64,000 nt of DNA from Jaltomata sinuosa. Taxonomy: Eukaryota; Streptophyta; Magnoliopsida; Solanales; Solanaceae. Below are positions 10,530-22,296 of the stretch, piece after piece. The notes under the pieces were generated by a model, which worked only from the letters and a program-made list of their open reading frames with translations, made no database searches and had not been told where the DNA came from. A program made the translations under genes and the position numbers. Each line of letters begins with the position of its first letter. Positions within the stretch are counted from its first letter, which is position 1. The stretch covers positions 1 through 64,000 of the forward strand of contig QJPP01001629.1 in NCBI GenBank assembly GCA_003996215.1, given 5' to 3'.

Positions 10530-13500
10530 CTAAAACACATATTTATCCTCGAATATAAGAGTAAGAAAGGTACCTAAACTATCAAAAAGCTGAGGATATC
10601 TACTCCGCATGTCCGACTCTGTTTCCCACATAGCCTTCTCAATTGGAAGATGCTTCCACTGAACCTTCACTGATGCTATCTTCTTATATCTCAATTTCCT
10701 AGTCTGTCTATCCAGAATAGTTATAGGCTCCTCAAAAGTCAGATTTCGATCCAAATCCACCGAACCCCACCGAGTCATATGAAAACCATTGGAATGGTAC
10801 TTCTTCAATATAGAGACATGGAAAACTGGATTCACAGCTAAAAGACTGGAGGCAAAGCTAACTCATAAGCCACCTCTCCAATACGCCAAAGAATCTCAAA
10901 AGGGCCAATAATCCTTGAGCTGAACTTTCCCTTCGTCCCCAACCTCATCACACCTTTCATGTGTGATACTTTCAACAAGACCCACTCACCAACCATGAAC
11001 TCTAGGTCATGAACCCTCCTATCATCATAATTCTTCTGTCTATTTTGGGCTGTCAAAAGCTAGTCTTGAACAACTTCACTATGTGCACCGAATCCTGCAA
11101 CAAATCATACTCCAAAGCCTAACCTCAAAAGAATCAAACCAACTAACTGGATATCTACACTTCTTCCCATAAAAAGCCTCGAATGATGCTATTTGAATGC
11201 TGGAATGATAACTGTTGTTGTAGAAAAACTCCAGCAAAGTCAAGAACTGGTCCAAATGACCACCAAATGAATCACACAAGCTCAAAACATCTCCTTTAAA
11301 ACTTGAATAGTCTGCTCCGACTGACCATCCGTCTGTGGATGAAAAGTTGTACTCATCTCCAACTGAGTACGCAACTCAGCTGCATAAAACTACAAAAGTG
11401 CAAAGTGAAGTATGTGTTTCTGTCTGAAATGATGGAAATGGGCATACCATGCAAATGAACTATCTCTTGAATTTAGATTTTTGCTAACTTCTCCGCATTA
11501 TAATTCACCTTCACTTGAATGAAATAAGCTAATTTAGTCAATCTATCCACAATCACCCAAATGGAGTAAAACATCCCCAAAGTATGATGCAACCTATCCA
11601 CTAAGTCTATAGTAATACGCTCCCACTTTTACTCGGGTATAGACATCATCTGAGTCATACCACCTGTTCTCTGATGCTCATAGTTTATTTGCTGACAATT
11701 CAAATACTTAGCTTCACACTTCATGATGTCATTGTTCATCCTACACCACTAATAATGCTGCTTCAGGTCTTGATACATCTTGGTTGCACCCGAACAAACA
11801 AAATACCTCAAACTATAAGCCTCCTCCATAATCAATCTAGTCAAGTCAATAACTCTACGAACACAAATCTAACCCTTGATCCTCAAAACACCCTTCGGAT
11901 CAAGAATCGCCTCCTTAGCTTCGCCACTCAACAACTTATCTCGAATGGTGCTTAATTTCTCATCCTCAAATTGCTTATTCTTAATTTGCTCTCACAATAA
12001 AGACCGTGCTTGAACACAAGCAATAATTCTAAGGCTCATAATATCAAGTCTCACAAAGCTATTGGCCAAAACTAAACATCCATAGCCAAAGGTCTCTGCT
12101 TAGCCAAAAACAAAGAAAGACTACTCATACTCACTATTTTCTTACTCAAGGCATTCGCCACTATATTGGCCTTGATAGATAATAGTCATGTCATAGTCCT
12201 TTAGCAACTCAAGCCACCTACATTTTCACAAATTCAGAGCCTTCTGGTTGAAGCTATATTGTAGGCTATGATGATCAGTGTACACCTTGCAATAAACTCC
12301 ATACAATTAATGCCGCTACAACTTCAAAACAAATACTACCGCCGCCAACTCTATATCATGAGTAGGATAGTTCTTCTCATAGGTATTCAACTCCCTCATA
12401 GCATAAGATATAACCTTCCCCTTCTGCATCAGGACACTACCAATGCCAACTCTCGAAGCATCACAATACATGGTAAAACTTTCACCTTCCACAGGTAAGA
12501 TCAAGATAGGTGCTGAAGTCAACAAAGCCTTGAGCTTTTATGAACACTTTTCTCATTTGGTGGACCATTGGAAAATAATATTCTTCTGAGTCAATTTGAT
12601 CAAAGGAGCTGCAATAGAAGAGAAACCCTATATGAACTGTCTATAATAGCCAGCCAAACTAATAAAACTCCTAATCTAAGTAGGTGAAATAGGCCTAGAC
12701 CAATCCCAAACTACCTCAACCTTGGCCGGATCGATTATAATACCATCCTTAGATACAACATGTCCTAAAAATACCACAAAACTAAGCCAAAACTCACACT
12801 TTGAGAATTTAGCATACAACTTCTCACCCTTCAACCTCTGGATCACGATCCTTAAATGGTTCACATGATTCGCCTCACTCTTAGAATACACCAATATGTC
12901 ATCAATGAACAAAATCACAAAGGAATCAAGATATGACCAAAATAGCTCATTCATCAATTCCATAAATGCTGTCAGGGCATTAGTCAGTCCAAAGGACATT
13001 ACCAAGAACTTATAATGACCATACCAGATTTTGAAAGTTTTCTTAGGAATATCTAAAGCCCTTATCCTCAACTGATGATAACCCGACCTCAATTCAATCT
13101 TTGAAAACACCAAAACACCCTGAAGTTGATAAAAAAAATCATCAATGCATGAAAGAGGATACTTATTCTTTATGGTCACCTTGTTTAACTGTCAATAATT
13201 GATACAAATATGCACAAACCCATTTTTCTTCTTCACAAACAACACCGGAGCACCCTAAGGTGAAATATTGGTTCTAATGAAACCCTTACTCAATAAATCC
13301 TGAATCTGGTCCTTTAACTCTACCAGAGCCATCCTATAAGGAGGAACAGAAATGGGCTTAGTGCCCGAATCCAAGTTAATAGCAAAATCAATGTCTCTAT
13401 CAGGAGGAACACTTGGTAAGTCGGTAGAGAACACATCTATGAACTTCCTAACCACCCTCACGGACTCTGAAGGAGGCATATCAACACTAATATTATGCAC

Positions 13501-13960
13501 ATACGCCAAATAAGAAAGACACCCCTTCTCAATCATCCATTGAACCCAGAGAAAATAGATAACACTCTTGGATATGAAAACTAAGTACCTTTCCACTCCA
13601 GCCTTGGGACACCTGGCATAACTAAGGTAACTGTCTGGGCACGACAATCCATAATAGCATGATATGGAGAGAGTAAATTCATACTCAAAATAATATCAAA
13701 ATCTACCATATCTAGAATAATCAAATTCACCAAGTATCATAACCCAAAAGAGTCACAACATAGGATTGGTACACCTGATCCATCACTAAAGATTCACCTA
13801 TCAGAGTAGCAACACGAATAGGTATAGAAAAGGATTCATACACCATATCAATACCCAAAGTCAAATAAACTGACACATATGGATAAGTAGAACTAGGGTT
13901 AAATAGTACTCACGCTAGCTGATGGAAAATGGGGATGATACTTATAATAATAACATTAGA
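10530..13960 (-). pseudogene. Element 1 pol (protease, RT, RNase H, integrase, C-terminal chromodomain-like region)
   Basis: Order from right to left: a protease site reading NPSSTYPYVS (usual DPGSTYSYVS, so the catalytic Asp is lost); the pre-RT stretch DLPSVPPDRDIDFAINLDSG and VPPYRMA; RT with NKYPLSCIDDFFYQL, FSKIELRSGYHQLRI, VMSFGLTNALTAFMELMN and VILFIDDILVYSKS; FSKCEFWLSFVVFLGHVVS. RNase H follows with FTMYCDASRVGIGSVLMQ and NYPTHDIELAAVVFVLKL. Then the integrase with the zinc region KQHYWCRMNNDIMKCEAKY, GMPISIISDR, and the C-terminal HPVFHVSILKKYH-like part (here NPVFHVSILKKYHSNG) ending WETESDMRSRYPQLF. Dozens of stops and frame breaks occur, e.g. near 12660, 12340 and 11290. This is a relic; any open stretch is under 170 codons. 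Confidence 0.85.
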
Positions 13961-14140
13961 GGCCTCTGTCTTGGGTCTACCTGGGAATGCATAACATTGA
14001 TCACGTCTGTCCCTATACTGAGTAACTCCACAACCACCACCACGAGCTATCTGGGCTCCCCCTGGCACTCTGAGATATATCTCTACCACTCTGTGCACCT
14101 CCTCTAGCATGTGATGCTGGTGCCTGATAGGTCTGTATTT

Positions 14141-14876
14141 AAAAACTCTGTTATGGATGATCCTGCCCATTCTTGAGGCACTCTCTAGCATAATGACCAA
14201 ACTCTCTATAATAAAAACATCCACTAACTTTAATAGGATGATAGGATGGCCTAAACGATCTAGATCGCTCACCATGACCTGAAAACTCAGAATGAGAACC
14301 TCTGGATGTCTGACCCAAACTTTGACCACCTAGAGCGCTCAACCCCGAATAACTACCATAAAAAATCTGCAATGCTACCTGAAATGGTCTGTTATGCTGA
14401 TAAAGGTAACCCCAAACTCATAAGTCTTTTCCATGAGATGATAAAACCACTAAAACCATTGTGACTACGAGTTCTCTTGCCACTACCTTCATAGGCATCA
14501 TGACGTATGCCCTCAATAATCCTAGTATGATTCACTATCTACTAAAAGGTACCCTAGTAGTCTCTAACTGTCTTATAGCCAAATGAAGTGGAGTAGTTAA
14601 TCCCTTCACAAACTTCCTAACCCTCTCTTTCTATGATAGAATACTCATCAAGGCATGCCTAGATAGGGCATGAAACCTAGTCTCGTACTCAGTCACTATC
14701 ATGGTACCCTGCTCTAAGCCATCAAACTCTCTCTTATGTCGCGAGGCATATATTCCTTAAAGAAAGCCTCGAAGACACATAGAAGGCGAACCTATTGGTC
14801 AACAACAAAGACACGATCTCCACCACTGCTTCACTGCCCCTACAATCTGGAAGGTAGTGTAATCCACACCATGAGA
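14141..14876 (-). pseudogene. Element 1 gag, C-terminal part (after the element 2 insertion)
   Basis: It begins immediately left of the CTCAA target site with SHGVDYTTFQIVGAVKQWWR, the end of the retrotransposon gag domain, and continues through badly shifted sequence (KEYMPRDIRES-like, then a helical region). It ends in a zinc knuckle near 14170-14225, GCFYYREFGHYARECLKNG. In that CX2CX4HX4C motif the second Cys is Tyr, so the knuckle is broken. Upstream Ser/Gly/Arg-rich residues (GGQSLGQTSRGSHSEFSGHG) are typical of chromovirus Gag. Its N-terminal half is at 24494-25098. Confidence 0.75.
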
Positions 14877-14881
14877 CTCAA
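14877..14881. repeat. Target-site duplication of element 2, left copy (CTCAA)
   Basis: CTCAA directly left of the LTR start at 14882. The same five bases follow the other LTR at 24494-24498. Confidence 0.85.
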
Positions 14882-15719
14882 TACCACGACTCAAACCACT
14901 GCGAGTGGTACCCACCCAAAATCCTCAAATGAGCGAACCAATATGCAAGACAACACTTAGTAAAACTAACAGCTCAAAACCAATTTGCATTAAAAATAAA
15001 GAACTATCATTTACATCTAAACCAAAACTAATAATATCCTGTGGAAATTACCCCTAGAAATTGAAAGTCATCATACCAAAACTTCTACCAAATGTCTAGA
15101 AATGGGGATGCAACCCCAAAAATAAATAAGAGTTTAAGTCTAAAAACAGATAGACTATAACTAAACTAGAAGAAAACAAGGTAGCCCAACAGAAGCAGCA
15201 GCTCACCCTTGAAATCTGGAATGGCTGGGACTATATCTGAGGTCGCGTAAGAGCCGCCAAAAGATGTCTTGTACTCATAAAAAATAAAACAAGTGCAGAA
15301 TCAGTACACGACCATCATGTACTGGTAGGATCATCGGCCAGCTCCAATAAATAATATAGATACAATAAACCAAAACTGAGTAATGTAGCACAAAGATATA
15401 GCAACAATTAGTAATGTAATTCCAGGCTCCCATCATACATTCTAACTTATCAACCACATGTACAAGGTTCAACCACCATCTAACAATGAACAATAATCAT
15501 GACACTTACTCTTTTTCACATCACCTGGACCATCTAAGGTTTCCTAGACCAATACCTAAGTGTTAACATGCAATACCCGGTCCACCCCAGGACCACCCCA
15601 TATTTAAGTGTAATAACCTGGCCTCTCAAGGACTAGTATAATCAATCACAGATTCAACAATCAACCTGATCCACTCATAGAATAATCATCAAACACAGTC
15701 AATAATACATAATTAAAAC

Positions 15720-15830
15720 CTGTACCATGCGTGGTACCCGAGCCAATCGATATAGAACCTGTACCAGTCATGGTACCTGAGCCAACCATTAGTATCTCAT
15801 ACCAGTCGTGGTACCCAAGCCAACCAAATG
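15720..15830. repeat. Three tandem TACCA-N-TGGTAC units in the LTR
   Basis: The unit (GTACCA, about 6 bases, TGGTACC(C/T)(G/A)AGCCAA) occurs three times. Equivalent arrays are at 23140-23240 and 37615-37720. Each has a self-complementary core. Confidence 0.7.
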
Positions 15831-16574
15831 TCATACAAAGCCAACAATCAATGATTAAGTAAATAAAAATACACTTGTAAAACCAACAAGCAATAGTCTA
15901 GTTCATTTCACATAATTGACACCCCAAATACTTGACATTCAAAATTTCATCCCCTAAGCATGCAGGCACGTACATCACTAAGATACCATTACATGTATAT
16001 ACATTGCATTTGGTTAAACAAGAACCATCACCTACCACGAATAGCCTGAAACTTTACTAGACTGAAGCCTTCCCATTTTCGAAATCTTTCACTTACTCTT
16101 GGTCTAAAAACAAAGATAAATTATACTAAAATCAGTTCAATGGCCTAAAATTACCCGGATAATGCAAAATCCTAATACCCAGCCCATCCTATGATCATTC
16201 CACCCATGTCAGGGCTTTTTCACCATCAATTCACCTAAAACTATCATTTTTATGGATACATTTAGTGAATAATAGTGTTTTAATCATGCAAAAGCGATAA
16301 TTAGCATAACCCAAGAATTCTACACCTAGAATTCTTCCTTTTCCATCAGATTCTACCATCCTAGGTTATTCTAAACGTTCACCCAAGCCCGAGATTATAG
16401 TTTCTAAGTTATGGGAATTGAATACGGATATGGGGAATGAAAACCTTACCTTTTCGATGGAGTTTGGTGGAAAATCACTGAAAATTGCCTCCTTTTGCCT
16501 ATGCCTTTCCCTAAAACATTCTTCAGAAATTTTGAATATTTTTGGGGAAGTTTCTACATTAATCCCGACTAAGT

Positions 16575-16720
16575 TTGCTATAGCGGTCCGTACAGCGCTG
16601 TAGCAGTGCTGCCGTAGCAAAATTGACCGCTATAGCGGTGCTGACCGATATTGAGTTTCGCTATAGCAGAAATTTCTCTACTATAGAGGTGGCTGTTGTA
16701 GCACAGTGTCAACCACTATG
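16575..16720. repeat. CGCTATAGCG palindrome cluster in element 2 LTR
   Basis: Variants of CGCTATAGCGG, CGCTGTAGCAG and CTATAGCAG recur at least six times in 150 bp. Matching clusters are at 23993-24140 and 38470-38620, often with C-to-T decay at CpG. Confidence 0.75.
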
Positions 16721-17154
16721 GAGGATAACACGGGATAGAAAATTGAAAAATACCCCAAAAGTGCCCATTTTACAACACACCTTAAATCCTAACATTTCGA
16801 AACAACCCCTTCATGTCAACCTTGATACCAGGAGTTCTACTCACTCGAATTCACTTTTGAAAAGTCCCCTGGACTCTTTAAAGTCTTGGATAGAAGAAAA
16901 ACTAGCTTGAATTAAGATATTCTACCTAATCCTTACCCGAATTGTCCTAGACCATACCTCGCTGAAAATCCATCAGAGGCTAGCCTAGTCAAGAATTTCC
17001 AACTCCCAAACTTGGAAGTTTTCGAATCCAAAACTTGGCATGAATAAATTACCCATAATGATGGACCCGATTGTTACAACAGATACCAATTTACCCATCA
17101 TTCATCCCCAAAGAATCAAACCCCAAAAAGATGATTTAAAATAGAGAAAGTGTA

Positions 17155-20100
17155 GTACCTGAATCCTCAAACAAGTGAGGGTACTTGTCCCGCATGTCCT
17201 TCTTGGTTTCCCAAGTGGATTCCTCAATCAGATGAAGCTTCTATTGAACCTTTATAGACCTGATCTCCTTTGTCCTTAAGTTTTGGACATCCCGATCTAG
17301 AATCGCAATTGGCTCCTCTTCGTATTGAAGATCCTTTTCTAGCAAAATGGAATCCCATTTGATAATATATTCTCTATCTCTATGGTACCGCTTCAGCATA
17401 GATACATGGAAGACTGGATGGACTCTGGATAAACTGGGTGGCAGTGCTAACCTGTAAGCCACTGACCCTATAATTTCGAGAACCTCGAATGGACCGATAT
17501 ACCAAGGGCTGAGCTTTTCCCTCTTGCTGAATCATATTACCCCCTTCAATGGTGGAACCATTAATAACACCTGTTCACCAACCTTAAAAGCCATGTCCCT
17601 TACCTTGCGATCTGCATACTTCTTCTGCCTGCTCTGCGCTACTTGCAACTTGGTTTGAATTCCCCTTATTTTTTCTTGAGCTTCCCTCACCAAGTCCACG
17701 CCCAAAGGTTTCACATCACCTGTCTCAAACCACCCTATGGGTGATCTACATCCCTTCCCCTACAGTGCCTCAAATGGTGCCATGTCGATACTGGAGTGGT
17801 AGCTATAGTTTTATCAGAAGTCACACAACAGTAGAAACTAGTCCCAATGACCCCCAAATCCAATCAGTAGAAACTAGTCCCAATGACCCCCAAATCCAAT
17901 CACACATGCTATCAACATTTCCTCCAATACCTAAATTATCCTCTCTGACTGACCATCTATCTGAGGATGAAATGTCATACTAAAGGTGAGTTGAGTGCCC
18001 AACTCTTCGTGCAACTTACCCCAGAACTTGGAGGTAAACTGCATACACCTGTTTGAAATGATGGAGAGTGGCATCCCGTGCAATCTCACAATCTCCTTAA
18101 CATAGATCTTAGCCAACTGCTGCAAATTATAATCCACCCTGACCGAAATGAAATGAGATTACTTGGTTAGCCTGTCCATAATGACCCAAATAGAGTCACC
18201 TTCCCAAAGTCTTAGGAAGACCTACCACAAAATCCATGGCTATTCTTTCCCACTTCAACTCGGGAATGGGCATCCTCTGAAGTAATACCACAGGACTTTG
18301 GTGCTCATACTTAACCTGTTGATAATTCTGACATTTAGACACATAATCAGTTATGTCCCTCTTCATCCCAGGCCAACAATAAAGTTGCTTCAAATCCCGT
18401 TACATTTTGCTTATGCCCAGATAAATCGATTACCGTGAACTATGAGCCTTTGCCAACACCTTCTAAACTAAGTCATCAACATGAAGGACACAATCCTCTC
18501 TTTGAAACTCATAAACCTACCAATGTCTAATGTGTCATCCTGGGCCTCCCCGAACACCACCTTATTCTGAATCTTGTTCAGCTGTGCATCCTGGAACTGT
18601 TTGGCTTTTATTTTCTTTATAAATGTAGGTTTAACGTCAATACTAGAAAACAACCCACCCTGTTCTGAGATGCCCATTTGCATGAACTTAGATTCTAGAG
18701 CCTAAATCTCCTTAGCCAATGGTCGTTTGGATACCCCCAAACAAGCCAAATTGCCCATGCTAACCGCCTTCCAGCTCAATGCGTCTGCCACCACATTAGC
18801 CTTGCCCGGATGATATTAGATTGGTCACATCATAATCCTTCAACAACTCCATCCATCTCCTCTTTCTCAGATTTAAGTCAATATGTGTAAAAACATGTTG
18901 CAGGCTGCGATGGTCCATGAACACCTCACACTTGACACCATATAGGTAGTGTCTCCAAATCTTTAGAGCAAAGACCACCGCTGCCAACTCCAAGTCATGG
19001 GTTGGGTAGTTCTTCTCATGGGGCTTCAACTACCTTTAAGCATAAGCTATCACATTCCTGTACTGCATCAACACAACACCCAAATCCGAATGTGAAGCAT
19101 CATTATACACAATGAAATCCTTACCTTCAATCGGCAGTGATAGGATGGGAGTTGTGGTAAGAAGTGTCTTGAGCTTTTGGAATCTCTCCTCACACTTGCC
19201 GGACCACACAAATGGTACCTCCTTCTGAGTCAATCTCGTCAAAGCGATGGATGCAAAGTCTTTAATGAACCTGCGATAGTAGCCTGCAATCCCCACAAAA
19301 CTCCTAACCTCAGTCATAGAGCTAGGCTGGACCCAACTCTTAACTGCCTCAATCTTTTGGGGATGCACCATCACCCCCTTTTCTGACACCACATACCCTA
19401 AGAAGGCGACTGAAGTCAACCAAAATTCACACCTGGAAAACTTGGTATATAATTTCTGATGTCTCAAAATAACCAAAATAATGCAAAGATGCTTAGCATG
19501 CTCCTCCCTACTCTTTGAGTAAATCAGAATGTCATCTATAAACACAATGATGAACGAATCTAGATACAATTTGAATACCCTATTCATTAAGATCAAAAAT
19601 ACTGCCGGTGCATTGGTCAACCTAAACGACATCACCAAGAACTCATAATGCCCATACCGAGTCCATAATACCATCTTAGGGATGTCCTCAGGCCTAATCT
19701 TTAACAGATGGTACCTTGACCTTAAGTCAATTTTTGAAAATACAGACGCACCCTGAAACTGGTCAAAGAGGTCATCTATGCGAGGTAAAGGATACTTGTT
19801 TCGGATGGTGACCTTGTTCAGTTGCCTGTAGTCTATACACATCCTCATACTACCGTATTTTGTTTTTCACAAATAACACCGGAGCACCCTAAGGTGAAGC
19901 ACTGGCATGAATAGAGCCTTTATCTAAGAGTTTCTACAGCTGAGTCTTAAGTTCCCTCAACTCTGCCAGGGCCATAAGATAGGGAGGAATAGAAATTGGG
20001 TGAGTGCCTGGCTCCAAGTCTATACAAAATTTAATGTCTCTATCCGGAGGCATGCCAGTCAAATCCGCCAGAAACACCTCCTGAAACTTTAAAACTACCG

Positions 20101-20580
20101 GAACCAACACAATAGAAGGGGACTCCACACTATTATCTCGGAGATGAGCCAAAAAGGCCAAACAACCTCTTCCTACTAACTTTCTAGCCCAAACAAATGA
20201 TATGATCTTAGCTAGCTTAGTCTTGTACACACCTTCCCACTCTAGTCTATCCTTACCCGAAATGTCTAGAGTCACAGTCTTAGCATTAAAATTTAGCACC
20301 GCATGATATGGAACAACTAGGTCATACCCAAAATAACATCAAAATCTAACATGTCTATAATAACCAGATCTACCCAAGTCAGCAATTCCACAAACACCAC
20401 AAGACAAATATGATATACATGGGTTACTACCAAAGACTCTCCAACCGGGGTAGAAACATGAATAAGGAAATCAAGGACATCACAACTCAAATACAGAACC
20501 AAAGCAAATTTCACAGAAACATATGACTAAGTAGAAACTAGGTCAAACTGTACAGAGGCCATCCTATCAAAGACTAGAAT
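17155..20580 (-). pseudogene. Element 2 pol (protease, RT, RNase H, integrase, chromodomain-like tail)
   Basis: From right to left: protease start FDLVST-stop-SYVS, where the family has FDPGSTYSYVS, so an in-frame stop sits two residues after the active-site region; then the DVILGMT motif. RT has a 270-codon open frame (19848-19036) with MRMCIDYRQLNKVTIRNKYP, FSKIDLRSRYHLLKI, IIVFIDDILIYSKS (the catalytic YxDD box, as FIDD) and FLGYVVSEKGV. RNase H includes IVYNDASHSDLGVVLMQ and NYPTHDLELAAVVFALKIW. The integrase has CWPGMKRDITDYVSKCQNY (zinc region) and GMPLSIISNRCMQFTSKFWG, where the catalytic Asp of ISDR is Asn. The tail reads VHPVFHVSMLKRYH to WETKKDMRDKYPHLF. A Trp-to-stop change interrupts it near 17243. 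The CpG-rich coding sequence shows TG/CA changes as expected of methylated repeats. Confidence 0.9.
17831..17902. repeat. 36-bp perfect tandem duplication within element 2 integrase
   Basis: The unit starting GTAGAAACTAGTCCCAATGA is present twice in a row (17831-17866 and 17867-17902). At 36 bp it keeps frame and would add 12 residues to the integrase domain. Confidence 0.95.
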
Positions 20581-20589
20581 TATACCTGT

Positions 20590-22081
20590 GATCACCGCAT
20601 CTGACACCTCAGCCTCAGACTTCCTTGGGAATGCATAACAATGAGCCTGGTCATAAATCTGAGTAACTTCCTTAGCTGGCTGTACCACTCCCCTGCCCGT
20701 GCCACCATTCTCTTTGTTTCCCCGGCCTCCCTGAAAATTACCTCGCCCACCCTGTGGACGACCTCTGGCATAGCCATCTCCACCTATCGGAACCACATCC
20801 TTAAACTATTGCTGAGTCTGATTACCTACCTGCCTGTGAGGGAACTCCCTCTTGAAGTGACCTGAATCACCATAATAAAAGCATTCGTGGTCAAGAGTAG
20901 GCCTGCTAGTAGAAGTGTAAATTACTCCCTGGCCTCTAGGAGCTGAAAACTGCTGATTGGATCCCAGATGGCCACCTGTAGAATATATCAAGGCTGACCG
21001 AATAGGACGAGCAGAATACACCTGCTAGTTGTGACCTCTGGAGTATGAACCACTGTAGTTACCTTCATTTTGAGACTTCTTGGCTAACACTATAACCTAC
21101 CCAACCTGCCTGACCCCCTCTAATTTATTTACATAATCCGTTACCTTATTGAAACTCTTTCTCGATGAGGTCATATGCATAGATAACACCTGCAACTCAG
21201 TATTTAGGCCCTTCACAAATAGACTAATCCTCTCCTCTTCCATACCCAGAAGCTGAGTAGCAAAATAGGACAAGGCATGAAAATTGGCCTCATAGGCTAA
21301 AACCGACATGTTATCCTGCTCAAGAGCCAAAATCTCATCCTTTTTATGATCCCTCAAGGTGCGGGGAACATACTTCTCTAAGAAGAGAGCATAGAACTGC
21401 ACCCAGGTCAGCGAAGGCAAAGCTGATGGCTGATACTCTACATGAGACCTCCACCACTGGTTGGTATCACCCTGAAATTGGAAGGTGAAAAACTCTACCT
21501 CATGTTGATGCACAATGCCCAGCTTATGTAGCCTCTCATAGCAGTCTAAAGTAAACTCATATGCATCCTCTTTCTCAGTACCCTGAAATGTAAGAGGTTT
21601 CAGTTTCAAGAACTTAGTCAGCATCTCATGTTCATTCCCAATCATAACAGGACCTAGTAGCAGACGGAAGAAGTCATTAGTACCCAACGCTGCATTCATC
21701 CTAGGAGCCGCTGCAACCACTGGATGGGTGCCCAGAACCTGATCTACAGTACTCATATGGGTGGTTCCAACACCTACCAGCCCACCCAGAAAAGTCCTCA
21801 CTTGGTGAAATGCCTCAGGCGATATAGGGGCAAGGCCTGCACCTCTAGCCGGTGTCGCCTCTTCTTGTTCCGTGCCCTTCTCAAGAACAACCTAAACTTC
21901 CTCCTCAATAGGATCCTGGGGTGGGGGAGGGGTTCCCGCCCTCATCCTTGCAGCTACCTAAGCTTCACGCTGGCTGGTGTTGCCATACCTCGGCCCCTGC
22001 CCCTGCCCCTTCCGCGTCCTCTGACCGCTCATCCCGCTATCAAAACCTCCACTCTGCTCTGTTACGTCTGGTATTCACCAT
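20590..22081 (-). pseudogene. Element 2 gag
   Basis: The structural Gag starts at the ATG on 22081 (MVNTRRNRAES), about 200 bases after the primer site. It has a Gly/Arg-rich N-terminus broken by stops near 21960 and 21895. A 234-codon open gag domain (21801-21097) includes EKEDAYEFTLDCYERLHKLG, EVEFFTFQFQGDTNQWWRS, WVQFYALFLEKYVPRTLRD and ALEQDNMSVLAYEANFHALS. A knuckle region at 20806-20890 reads HECFYYGDSGHFKREFP, in which two of the four CCHC ligands are replaced (Tyr and Phe). A basic RGG-like tail follows (GRPQGGRGNFQGGRG). The start codon area is also the left breakpoint of the segmental duplication. Confidence 0.88.
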
Positions 22082-22280
22082 CTGTGGACAAAAGAGTGAA
22101 AAAATTTAGATATTTATTTTCACCAGATACCAATTGGAATTGAATTATAGCACGAAGAAAGAAGGAAGAGATAGTTTCCTAAGGTCCTATAGCCTTTCAA
22201 AGAAAAGTATAGACATCTCTGTACCATTTCGCAAGACTCTAATAGACCCATTTTTGTGCGATGTGATCAACGAACCTAAG

Positions 22281-22292
22281 GATCTGATACCA
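22281..22292 (-). other. Primer-binding site (initiator tRNA-Met) of element 2
   Basis: Plus strand GATCTGATACCA, one base from the usual GCTCTGATACCA. It is four bases from the LTR start. Confidence 0.8.
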
Positions 22293-22296
22293 TCTT

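Larger units (their letters stand above)
14882..17078 (-). repeat. 3' LTR of element 2
   Basis: Runs from TACCACGACTC to CGATTGTTACA. It shares order and most bases with 22297-24493 and 36780-38972. It holds three copies of a roughly 50-bp unit with the imperfect inverted repeat TACCA...TGGTACCCGAGCC (15720-15830) and a CGCTATAGCG palindrome cluster (16575-16720). Confidence 0.9.

Noticed and set aside
15720..15830. CRISPR-like array of short repeats
   Set aside because: Only three imperfect units inside a plant LTR, with similar spacers. It is an LTR tandem repeat.
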